A stretch of DNA of 64,000 bases from Lindgomyces ingoldianus (lineage: Eukaryota > Ascomycota > Dothideomycetes > Pleosporales > Lindgomycetaceae), in the NCBI RefSeq assembly GCF_010093535.1, contig NW_022985208.1, forward strand, positions 312,953 to 376,952, written 5' to 3'. Positions 1-10,740 of the stretch are shown here, piece by piece. Positions within the stretch are counted from its first letter, which is position 1; every line of letters begins with the position of its first letter. The notes under the pieces were generated by a model. It was not told the origin of the DNA, made no database searches, and saw nothing but the letters and a program-made list of their open reading frames with translations. Both the position numbers and the translations under genes were made by a program.

Positions 1-3000
1 AGATGGGAGCTGGCCTTCCCGAATTTGAGAACAGCTTCTCCACCTCCTCTATCGATCGATCAAGAGGAGTGCCCTTGATTGTGATGCTTCTTTGCGATTG
101 AATAGCGGTTTCATAAGCAAAAGCGGCATCAGACATAACACGTAGTCTGAAGGGTTCCGCATTTTGTGCAAACAGCGCTGTTGCGTGCTTGGTCTTCGCA
201 ATAATAAGTTTATCGCACCACTCGGCTCTATTTTGCGCGGTTGGAGCAAACAGAGTGTAGGTTTCTTTGCCTAGGTGCTTGATCCGGAAAGGAAACATTA
301 TCTTCTCGTCCTTCCCAGCATCTAGAACGGTGGCGTTCACCATTGTCTTGCCTGAAGAACCCGTATTCGTGGAGGAGAGGGAGTTGGAAGTATTCGTATG
401 CTGAAGTGTACCCGGCCCAGGGCTGTTTGTCGTTGCTCGGCCGAGGCGCGACTCCTGAGCTGCCACTTTTCCGGTCACGGTGGTAACAGCGGCGATTCCC
501 TTCACGGCTGACCGAACAACAGGGTCGTCATCTTCACTCTCAAGAACAAGGAGATCCATGGGGATGGGCTGGAAATGTCAGCAAAGGTGAATGGCAGGAG
601 AATGCGGGTACATACCAGCCTCGACACATCATACTTCTCTGACTTGGTCACTCCATCTGCCTCCCTGTACGTAACAGTCTTTGCCAATACTAGATAATGG
701 TCGAATAGTAGCGCATGGGTCTCAAGCCAAGTAAATCGATTACCACCCATTCTCTGCAAGTCACCCTTAAAGATGAGCTCTCGTCCAAGGTGGTCTAGAT
801 TGAGTTCGACGCGCTGCATGCCCGGTCGAAGGATAAGCTTGGCTTGGAGGTCGGTCAAATCTACCTTCCGCGACATCTCGGCCACCCGGTTATCGCACTC
901 CAACGTCACAGCCTTGATCTCGTCCATAGCAATTTGGAGGTTGCGTTTCTCCTCATTGTCTTGTGTTGACCTTTTCAAAACCGTACCTAGGAGCAGGCCG
1001 TAATGCTGCAACCGGGTAATTGGAGCCTTGAGATAGGTATCCCAACTAAGTTTGTTGGACAACTTATTTGCTCGAGCTTCATCCAAGAAAGAACGAAACA
1101 ACATGTTCTTATCCGCTTCCTGTCGGACGAGAAAGTTGGCATATGGGAAAGCAGAGGCATACTCAATGTACGCCTGCTTTGCTTTGCGAATCCATTCCCT
1201 AAAGATGTCGCTGAATCCGACAACCCATGGCCCTTGCTCTTGTTGTCTATACTTCATCTGAGGCAAAAGGTGGTCTTCGTTGGCCTTCTTGACGGCGTCT
1301 ATTTTGCCGAAAACATCTCGTATGAATTTGTTCAGCTTCTTGGGAGGGATGACCGGAGGCTGCCCAGAGAGGAGTCTGTCTCGGTAGAGGGTGCGAAGCA
1401 CGTCAAGACGTTCCATGTAGTTGTCCTCTCCCTGTACGATTTCATGCAGAATGTTCTGTCGCTCGACTTCCTTTTTGTTCGCACCTTCGACATCCTCCTT
1501 CTTGAGCTTGTAGAAAGTTGCCCAGTCATCTGACTGTGGCGCACCAGATTGTGACAGCAAGTCAATTTTCTTGAGCGTCCTCTGACAATGATGTGAGTAG
1601 CAACGGCCTGGAGTGGAGTAACTGTGCAACAACGGTGCGTAGCAACCCGCGCCTGTTAATTGGAATATGACCCCAGTCATGGTCTCGGATGAGAACTTAA
1701 GCCATTCTTCTTCATGTACGAGAGTGCCCGCTTTAAACATCTCGGCTACGACCCGGCTGCTCAGCGTCTCAGCATCTGCAATGTTCATGGTTGGCACCTT
1801 GTGCGTGAAAAGAGCGACGAGCCCCTCGTTGATGGCGTGCTCTTTCAAGTCAGCCTCGCCTTCGGTCATGCTCTTTAGCCAAGAGATAATCGAGCTAAGT
1901 GCCCATGGTTCAGTGCACTTCTTAAAGTCGCTGCTAGACAACTTCGCAGGATTGAACCGCTTGCCAGCTGGGAGCGTAGGTAAATCAATAGCTACAGCAT
2001 CGGCACTACTAGGGGTGAGAGTGTTGCCATCACTGTCGATAGCGCCTCCATAGAATGTGTTCCGGTTTTGTTGCCTAGCTCTGTGTTGCTCAGCATCCGT
2101 TTTGGATCGGGGAAGCGGAACGACTTGGGATGTGTTGCTGTGTTGAAGTAGTGAAGTGGATCGAGGAACAAGAGTGCCACCAGGGGCTTGCATCTGCAGA
2201 GACTGGGGGTCGGTGGGATAAGACCCACGCGATGAGTGAGAGTTTCGCCAGTATTCGTACGAGCCAGCGGAGCTTGTGCTTTGATGGTGGCCACGACGGT
2301 TGCTGTTTGCGGGCGGGGGAGGGAGCGGCCGGTTCGTAGACATGCCGGGGTGATAGAACATGTCTGGGGGCTCCCCGGCAACAGGCGATTGGTAGTCTAG
2401 AAGGCCGATCTCATCTCCCTCCTCATAGCTGTTTCGCCTGGCACTGGGCTCTTGAAGACCGCCAGTCCCGGAAGTATCAACCCTAGCGGTCGCAGAGAAA
2501 GGTGGGAATGGATGGATGGGGTCGTAGTCGTCACTCGCAGCTTCGGAGCGGCGCTGCGAGCCCGACGAAGAGACCGGGTGGCTACGGTTTTCGAAGCCAG
2601 GCCCGGTCGCCAAAGCCTGTGGTCCTCCTCCGTAGGCGAAATGGGGTGCGAAGTTCCCTCCATACAGATCCACGTCTACAGGTACACAGTCGCTATCACT
2701 GGCGCTCTCTTGCACCGGATGGCTAGAGCTGGCTGGAATCTGCAGGGAGTGGATGGATGCATAGGCGCTGAAAAGCCCAGTGCCCCCGCTGCGTCTCCGC
2801 GCCTCGTCTGCCTCCTCTTGCGCCTCTGCCATACGGAGAGCAGCTAGGCCAGCAGCAGCTTCCACGTCGCTTTCGTCGCTAGTGTATTGCTCCTGCGCGG
2901 GGTACGGTGCAAGGTGGTCTCCATTGACAGGACCACCATTTCGGCCGGATGGCTGCGGCTCCATAGAGCTGGCGTAGTATTGGCTTCCATTCGGCTGCTG

Positions 3001-3726
3001 AATCTGGACGGTTGGCGGATATCCGGGACTGGAACCCGCTGCCATACTCTCAACCTGAGTGAACAGCTCGTCCTGTGTATAGGTATCGCCGTTCTGCCGG
3101 GCGAAGTAATCATCGCTATCAGATTCGTTCGGTGGTGGGGGTGGAAGCGGGCGACGTCCCATCGCCGCCGTCCACTCGGACGACCGATGGGGAGGCGCAG
3201 GCGGCGTAGGTGGGAGGGGGTTTGAGTGGTGACTGGAGGTTGATGGGTATCTGTCAATTCGCTCCTGTGAGTAGCCCGTCTCATACGTCGGTGGGGAGGG
3301 AAGCGGGGCATGGGAAGCGTCGGAGGTGCGATGATAGTGGGACGAGTGCGAAGGATTCGCGTTAGACGGCTGCCGTGCTGGATAGTTGCCCCAATCGTCG
3401 GCTGGGGACGATGCGCTACCAGGGGGCACGGGAAGAGGCGGCGGCGCGGGAGGCGTGTAAGCTGACCGACCTCCCTGGACAGAGGCTGTTCTGCCAAACT
3501 GCGAGTGCTGATTGAAGGTGGGGGATGGGTATGACGCGACCGAGGGAGAGGTGGGGGAGAAGCCATAGGGATGGCTGACGGTGTTGTTCCTGTTCAGGCT
3601 GCTCTCAGCATACAAGGCGGGGTTGTAGGGCTGGTGCGAGATGGTGGTGAAGGTCCGCTGGACGCCGCCGTAGGTAGTGGGGTTCGGTTGGGCCACGACG
3701 GGAGAGCCGTAGTGCTGGGGATTGTA

Positions 3727-3762
<36 letters not shown>

Positions 3763-4125
3763 TAACTGCGGCTGCAGCTGTGGTTGCGACTGTGACTGCG
3801 ACTGCGACTGCGCTTGTGCCTGGGACTGATACTGGTAGCCGCCGCTGTACCCGGCGGTTGAGGGTGATGTGGGCGGCGGCGGGTTCGCGTGCCGCGAGCC
3901 GTTGTCCCCGATGAAGAGCTCATCGTTCTGGCGCATGGCAAAGCTGTTGCGCCTGGCTGCGGCGCCGTAGCCATAGCTGGCGGCTCCACCGTTGGCATGG
4001 TCCCCATTATCGGTGCTTGGCGTCCTGCGATCATAGGGGTTCTGATACTGGCCGGCGGCCCCGCTCCCGCTCGACGGCGGGATGCTGGGATTGTAGTAGT
4101 TCTGCCCGTTGCCGTAGTACGACAT
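1..4125 (-). CDS. rom2: Rho1 guanine nucleotide exchange factor, Rom2-type (C-terminus beyond window)
   Basis: Activates Rho1 GTPase in the cell-wall integrity and polarity pathway at the plasma membrane (family knowledge). Exon 1 is 4125-616; a 47-nt intron 615-569 (GTATGT...CCAG) joins SRL to PIPMDLL, and exon 2 stays open to base 1. Seen: a disordered N-terminal ~700 residues rich in P, S, Q and Y with a ~12-residue polyQ run; a DEP-like domain at ~730-835; a DH (RhoGEF) domain at ~885-1080 containing the conserved [15 protein letters not shown] helix; then a PH domain from ~1100 that the intron splits, ending near [11 protein letters not shown]-terminal CNH domain is expected in this family but would lie outside the window. 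The ATG at 4125 begins [13 protein letters not shown], a typical start for these proteins. An antisense ORF at 2844-3566 is a shadow of the low-complexity region. Confidence 0.93.
3729..3763 (-). repeat. CAG/CAA microsatellite encoding polyglutamine
   Basis: Alternating CAG and CAA codons inside the RhoGEF reading frame give about 12 consecutive glutamines, flanked N-terminally by a [13 protein letters not shown] stretch (about 3764-3830). The interrupted CAA/CAG pattern and position in the disordered N-terminus suggest a length-variable, tolerated tract. Confidence 0.9.
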
Positions 4126-5298
4126 GGTGTCTGCTCGTCGAGTGCTTGAGGGATGTGGGTCGGTGTCGTGTCAGAGTGAGCATTCACGAGGCTCGGGGTG
4201 GTGTTTTCATGCGGAGCGCAAGACGTCGGCCCGCCTGTCTCGACGTCCACATCTGCCTTGGTCGGGAAGTGTGCCTCGTCGGATCGGCAGCGCGCGAGAC
4301 GAAGACTCAAAGACGCATGTGCCACTGCCTCAGTGCGTTGGTCAAATAGGGCGGCCGGCTGCCAATCACAGCCGGGCGGTTCGTGTGCTGGTTGCCGTCA
4401 CTGTTCGCTTCGTCGCGCTGGCGAGGGCGTCGGTGGAGCCACAGCAGGAAGGGGAGGGCAGAGGATAGAGCGTCACAGCGCGGTACTAGGGCGGCCGTAG
4501 ATGGTGTTGGGGAGAGTGGAGAGTGGTGTTTGTCAGATTGAGCTGTCGACGCGGGCCGTCGAACGTCTCGGTAGCGTCACGGGTTGCCAAGGCGGTTTCA
4601 GTGGAGACTCACAAATCGCCAAATGTGCAGCAAAGGCCCCTTCGCCCCCGAGATTGTGCAAAAACAGGCGCACCTCAGGGCTTTCTCTCGCTATGTTGGC
4701 CCAGGTGCCCGCCTCCCCTTCACGTCGCCTCTCACCCGACTCCTGGCTGTGCAAGACTTCTTACGTTGACATCAGCTGCGACGTGGTCCACCTCCTCAGC
4801 CCTACCTAGTCCAGCATCCTTGCCTCCTAATTCACTCTGGCTGGTCCCACACTGGCTTCCCGCACAAACCAACGCATTCAACGTGCGGCTCTTCTGCATC
4901 TTATCTCATCACCTCACCTCACCTCACGTGAACACATGGCGGGGGTAATTTAGGATAGAAGTTTGAACCTTCTCCTTGTCCCAGCAAGATATTTAGCTAA
5001 TCAGGGCCCCTTTGCTATGCTCTCCACCATACTTTGCACGCAACTTTACCCCGCATCCCTTTCACTCGACCAGGTGCCCCCCCCCTCTCCCACGCAGCGA
5101 ATATGTCCTCTTCTTTTCAGACTCTGACATCGCATATCGATTCATAGCTAATAATGGCTTGATTCTTTTTCTTCGAGTCAAGAATATATTTTCTCATCGC
5201 GCTTCATTCAGCTTCCGTCACCTTCTGCTCTCACTCCTCAGTTCTGTTTTACGTTACATCAAAACGGGAGCGCATTCAGATCAGAAATCCCTCTACGC
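4126..5298. other. intergenic; upstream region of the RhoGEF gene
   Basis: No convincing gene. Pyrimidine-rich stretches and a CACGTG E-box at 4925-4930 are visible. The short ORFs here lack conserved-looking sequence. It serves as the 5' region of the leftward RhoGEF; the right end leads into the degraded monooxygenase. Confidence 0.6.
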
Positions 5299-7411
5299 AG
5301 CCCCTGGAAATGCGGTCGATGACAATGTTCGAGTTCGCGGTCAGCCGCCCTCGAAGCACAACCAATTTGGGTATGAGATTCGAGAGCAGCCAATGGGAAC
5401 AAACCGGACAATCAATGTCGTTCTTATGGGTGCAGGCGCTTCATCTCTAGACTTCTTCAAAAAGGCTGAGGAGAAGATGGAGGACCTGGATATTGTATGC
5501 TACGAGAAGAGCCACGATGTTGGTGGCACATGGCTGGAGAACGGCTATCCAGGCGCGGCACCCCAGTGCGAGACTGTGCTATACGCGCCAAGCTAATACA
5601 GAAGCAGGTTACGCGTGTGCAATACCTTCCGTATACTATCAGTTCTCTTGGAAGATCAAATCATGGAGTAATTACTATTCCTATGCACCATAGATCTGGT
5701 AGTATCTCAAGGGTGTCGAGCTTGAAAACAACTTTTTCTCTACGGATCCGTAAATTTATCAAGCTACGCTATAAAATTAAGCATGTCGAATGGGACAACA
5801 GGGCCGGTCTGTGGCGCTTCAGGATTCGAGATCTTAACAAGGATCGCGTCATTGAAGACAGCGCAGAGTTCTTCATTAGTGTAGGAGGCGTGCTGAACAA
5901 TTGGAAGTGGCCCCAAAAACCCGGTCCACACAGTTTCAAGAGCAAACTAATGCATTCTGTCCACTATGATGAAGGTTACAACTTGGCCAGAAAGAGAATG
6001 GCCGTGATTGGGGCGGGTGTAGCGGTGTCCAGATTGTGGCTACACTCCAGAAGCAAGTTGGTGAACTGTATCACTGGACTAGGTCACCAATCGGGATCAC
6101 GGCTGGATTTGCGCAGTCATGGGCAGATAAGCACGGCGCAAACTTGCCATGTAAGTAGTTCTACAAACTACCCATCAATATTGACATTGATATCTCCTAT
6201 TAATATTTCCTAGATAGTGGAGATGTGAGAGGTATCGAGCAGGAAGCACAAGGCACAGAGAGGGAATGCAGGATAGGGGGTGTAACGAGAGTAAGCCTTA
6301 GGGTCGGGGGCAGAGGTACGGAGGCCGTGGAGCCTATATACCCCGTGCCAAGCACTTAGGGTACTCAGGGGTTGGATAGCTGCGTGACAGAAGAGCAGCT
6401 CCAGTTCCTGCGAGAGAATCCAAAAAAATTAAAAATTAAAAATTAAAAAATAGAATATAGAAAGCAAATCGAAAATGAGCTCAACCAGCGTTTCAAATTC
6501 ATTATCAAAGGGTCCGAATAAACCTCCACAGCGCGGGAATATTCAATTAACAAAATGTCTACAAAGTAAATGGACTTCAACCCTGGATGTAGACGACCTA
6601 CACCAGCACCCGGATATCTTGAATCTCTCGTCGCAGATAATGCGACTATATTCACGGACCCAATAGGAGAGGTTACCGAAACTAGCTTTGTGGACCATGA
6701 GGGGAACAGCCATAGAGTGGATGTTGCCATCTGCGCCACTGGTTTCAATGCCTCCTAGCTCCCACGTTTTCTCTTTATCGCGCGAATGGGCCAGATCTAA
6801 AGGGCTTATGGAGTATAGAGAACGGGGCTATCTCCTACATTCCCGAGTCACTTCAGCTACTGCGGGCTGTAGAATTTTGGCTCTTAACCATCGCGCAAAA
6901 GTCGAAGCTAATCTTCTCATCAGCAGCCCTCTGGATCACGGTTCTTTTATACCTCTCATCCAGCAGTAGACGAACTACATTTTCAACGATATTGTCGGGG
7001 CTCAAATCGAAAACGTAAAGTCCTTGCCCCCCAACATGTCCACATCTCGTCGGCTTTGTCAACACGCCGACCTCTTCCTCCAACGCACAGCCTAGACACA
7101 CCTAGACATCATCTTGTCGTTCATGGCTCAAGCAAGGTAAGACTGAAAGTCAAGGAGCCATCTGGCCAGGCTCACGTCCGGATTTTCTCGAGATAATGAA
7201 AGCTCCCAGGTACGAGGATTTCGATATTGAGTATTGGGACGAGAATATGTTTGCGTTCATAGGCAACGGGTTCGAGATGAGAGAGTTTGATGGTAGGGAT
7301 ATTACCAATTATTTAGGGTCGTTGGATGAGAAGGGTAGGGATGTTCAGCCAGATTGTGATGGGTATTTGGTTGATATCCTTGGAGGGCTCAACCTCGATG
7401 ATACATCGTAA
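5299..7411 (+). pseudogene. Baeyer-Villiger-type FAD monooxygenase relic
   Basis: Pieces of a flavin-binding monooxygenase lie in order on one strand but in different frames. 5299-5558 carries the start with a GAGASS nucleotide-binding loop and DVGGTW. About 5609-5693 carries ACAIPSVYYQFSW, followed by in-frame TAG codons where EIWEYLKGV is expected. 5755-6030 carries the middle up to VIGAG, and 6030-6150 carries GVQIVATLQKQVGELYHWTRSP in a shifted frame. 6385-6420 and 6469-6530 resume with TEEQLQFLRENP and IENELNQRFKF; 6570-6756 has the FATGY-like ICATGFN motif; 7196-7411 is the C-terminus. At least three premature stops and several frameshifts are present. A ~50-bp segment at about 5560-5608 looks like an intron that lost its GT donor; roughly 6151-6384 and 6850-7130 do not match the family. 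Not expected to make a working enzyme. Confidence 0.88.
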
Positions 7412-8787
7412 GGGGAAGATAGACCTGCCCAATAGGTGGAGCATTGTGCTCGTATTTATATGGAGGTCTATTGTCTGTGACGTGGTTCATATAGATACTA
7501 GAGATGGTTGGTGCAGCTTAGAATCGGTGCTTACGAAAGTTATGCCGAAATGCTACAGAATGTCTCGAGATCAAAGAATTAGCAGGCGCAATACGACTGT
7601 TGAGTGTGAAAATGGACATGCGCCCAATAGAAGACTGTTCTGGCCAGACCGCGTTTCATTTCAGAGCTCACCACACCCTGGATGTTGCAGCCCACAAGTA
7701 TGTGCCGCGACACGCATGGCAAAGCTTAGAGAGATGATTACACATGGTAGACTCAAACTAGAGAGCTGAAAGGATTAAATATTGTTTCAGAAATAACATG
7801 AGACGGAAGGGATGATATCTTGAGAAGTCTGGATGAGGTCCTTCCGGCGGTACTGAAGGCTTTGACAATGAATTAACATTTCGCAGAATAGCTTCGAGTG
7901 AATGCTAAAACGTAACGGGAAAAGTGCCCCGCCTTCTCGGCAGCGCTAGTTGGGGGTGGGCTCTTTAACCTCTGCCTCGGCTGCCTTCGCATCACTTCGC
8001 CTCACCTCCGCTCTATCAAGCACTTAGGAAAACGCCAACACAAAAATTTCCTTCATTCACAGCCTGTCTGGCTAGTGATCTCGCATTCATCGTGGGCGCT
8101 GTGGCTTTTCATCGGACTGCTGGAAGGTTTCACAGCGGCTTATCTGCTTGGATACGCGAAAGAGGCAAGGGACCTCCGCATTAGCATGCTTGGCCTACCC
8201 ATGCCAACGCTTTGCCAAGGGCGTATCGTCTTACGATAATACCCAACCCTTCCATTTAAGGCAGCTGATATTGGAATTCCAGCGCTGTGGTGAGCAACAC
8301 GCGGGCACAAGATTACTCGTTACCTGGCGATTGGCGCTCTATAAAAGCTCCAGACCCCCGATGCACCCCCGCAAAGATTGGAGGTGACAACCTTTTGTAC
8401 TCACTTTTCGACCATCTTTGCACTTGCGGGTTTCACTCGGCTTGGCCGTCTTGGGTTGCCTCTTGTCTGCGATTGTGGCGCTCCAGAGCAGCCTTGTCGA
8501 TTGTTTCCGTTGTCTTCGTGTTGCTTGGACCAGGCGTCCGCCTTGTACTAGTTCATAACCGGTCAACATTCTTAGAACAAGGCTCTCCAGGCTTTTCAAC
8601 ACCTCCTCTCCCTAGGATATTAAGGCCAGTCCATCCACGGAACATATTCGCCACTGCGGTCGGGAATCTGGTTTCGCTTCATTTGCAGCTGCCCTTCCCG
8701 CAGCCACATACGAGGAGGGCAACCGCCAAGGCTAAGGGTTCATAAATCGAACACAAGGCGCATTATCGAGGAGGACCTCCAACTGCA
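7412..8787. other. intergenic; promoter region of the amino-acid permease
   Basis: No gene supported. Several short ORFs lack ATG starts or recognisable sequence. The proximal part includes GATA-type elements and pyrimidine-rich leader sequence ahead of the permease. Confidence 0.55.
8139..8145 (-). promoter_or_regulatory. candidate GATA-factor site (AGATAAG on the minus strand)
   Basis: CTTATCT on the plus strand is an exact HGATAR match about 640 bp upstream of the permease ATG; CGATAA occurs again near 8234. Fungal amino-acid permeases are commonly under AreA/NIT2 nitrogen catabolite control, so the site is plausible, but such short motifs are frequent by chance. Confidence 0.3.
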
Positions 8788-10740
8788 ATGGCTATCTTCA
8801 AGAGGAACTCAGAGTCCTCGGACGGCGTTAGTCCCCATAAAGGAGACAAGGAAATGGGGAAGAGCGAGTATCAACCCGGAGAATATCCTACGGGAGAGCA
8901 AACTGTGGTCAATTCAGATGGCATTGTTGTCAGTGCCGACCACACGCATCTCCATCGTGGACTCAAGTCTCGTCACATTACTATGATTGCTATCGGCGGG
9001 GCCATTGGAACTGGTCTGATTATTGGAACTGGAGCTTCTCTTGCAAAAGCTGGGTACGGTGTCTTTCAGCTTGGAGAAATCATTCACTAATTAAAATTAC
9101 AGACCCGGCTCAATTCTAATCTCTTACACTTTCGTCGGTCTCCTAGTCTACATTGTTATGTGTGGCCTTGGTGAGATGGCAGCTTGGCTTCCCCAAGCCT
9201 CTGGTTTCGCTGGATATGCTACTCGATTCGTCGATCCTGCGCTCGGTTTCGCCCTTGGATACACCTACTGGTTCAAATATATTATCGTAACCCCCAACCA
9301 ACTCACTGCATCTGCATTGGTTATCCAGTACTGGAAGCCAGCACACGAAGTCAATCCTGGAGTATGGATTGCGGTGTTCATGGTCACAATCATATGCATC
9401 AACTACTTTGGCGTACGATTCTTTGGTGAATTCGAATTCTGGCTAAGCTCCATCAAAGTCCTCGTTATTGTTGGCGTCATTCTCCTCTCGTTTATACTCG
9501 TTCTTGGAGGAGGCCCGACACATGATAGAACAGGATTCCGATACTATCATAAACCTGGGGCTTTCAAGCCATATATTGCGAAAGGCGATACCGGCAAGTT
9601 TCTCGGATTCTGGAGCTCCATGATTACAGCAGTTTTTGCCTATCTTGGCACGGAACTTGTTGGTGTAACAGTTGGCGAAGCTCAGAACCCTCGAAAAACC
9701 ATCCCTCGTGCGATTAAGCTTACGTTCTACCGGATTTTGTTCTTCTACGTCCTCAGTGTCTTCTTCCTCGGCATGCTCGTGCCCTACAATTCCAAGGATC
9801 TCGCGTTTGCAAACAAGGCTGGTACTAAGGCCTCTGCTTCTCCATTCGTAGTAGCCATAAAGACTGCAGAAATCAAATATCTTCCAGGAATCCTGAACGG
9901 CTGTATTCTTGTTTTCACCTTCAGCGCCTCGAACTCCGATCTCTACATCGCCTCCCGGACCATATACGGATTGGCCGAGCAAGGTCATGCACCACGCTTT
10001 TTAGCCTGGACAGACAAGCGCGGTGTCCCTGTACCCGCACTCGCGGTCTCGTCCCTGTTCTGTCTGCTTGCTTTCATGAACGTCACGGATGATTCTAAGA
10101 TTGTCTTCGGCTACTTCGTAAATTTAGTCACAATCTTTGGACTCCTAACTTGGATCTCTATCTTAGTCACGCACATATATTTTGTACGAGCACGGAAGGC
10201 TCAAGGACTTACTAATGAGCAAATGCCGTATGTTGCTCCATTCGGTATGATTGGATCATGCATTAGCTTGTTCTTCTGCTGCTTGATCGCGTTGACGAAG
10301 AACTTCAATGTGTTCACATACTCTGCCGACTATGGGAAGTAAGTTAGCCACTGCTATATCACCAAGAAACCATACTAAAAGCAATAGATTTGACTATAAA
10401 AATTTCATAACGGGTTATCTGGGCATTCCACTGTACTTGATGTAAGGATTTACCCCGTAACATGATCCCAGCTATTATCTATCTCCCTGGCCTGTGTTTC
10501 CCTTTAGCAGTTCTCAACCCCCTTTAAAGCCTCTGCGTCTACTAACTCCCCTCTAGCATGATCTTCGGCTACAAGTTCTGGCATCGAACCCATGGTATCC
10601 TTTCCCATGAGGCCGATTTTTACTCCGGTAAAGCCGAGATTGATCGCGAAGAGGAGGCCTTTCTGGCCCACCAAGCAGCCACCAAAAAGCACAAGACAGG
10701 CGGCTGGTTCTACCGGACCTTTGTTGCTTGGCTGTTTTAA
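8788..10740 (+). CDS. amino-acid permease, DIP5-like (APC superfamily, YAT family)
   Basis: Proton-coupled plasma-membrane uptake of amino acids; the closest recognised pattern is the dicarboxylic amino-acid permease group. Exons 8788-9053, 9103-10338, 10388-10441 and 10557-10740 give 579 aa. Seen: a hydrophilic N-terminus of about 55 residues, then LHRGLKSRHITMIAIGGAIGTGL, the signature first helix, and about 12 hydrophobic segments. VGVTVGEAQNPRKTIPRAIK between helices is typical of the family. The C-terminal tail ends ATKKHKTGGWFYRTFVAWLF. Every intron joins in frame (AG/PG, GK/FDYKN, LI/MIFGYK). The ATG at 8788 is preceded by GCA and is the first in frame. Upstream GATA elements fit nitrogen control. 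Substrate range (Asp/Glu versus broad) cannot be settled from sequence alone. Confidence 0.93.

Noticed and set aside
2844..3566. 240-codon antisense-frame ORF within the RhoGEF gene
   Set aside because: Same-strand alternative frame of the low-complexity N-terminal coding region; a shadow.
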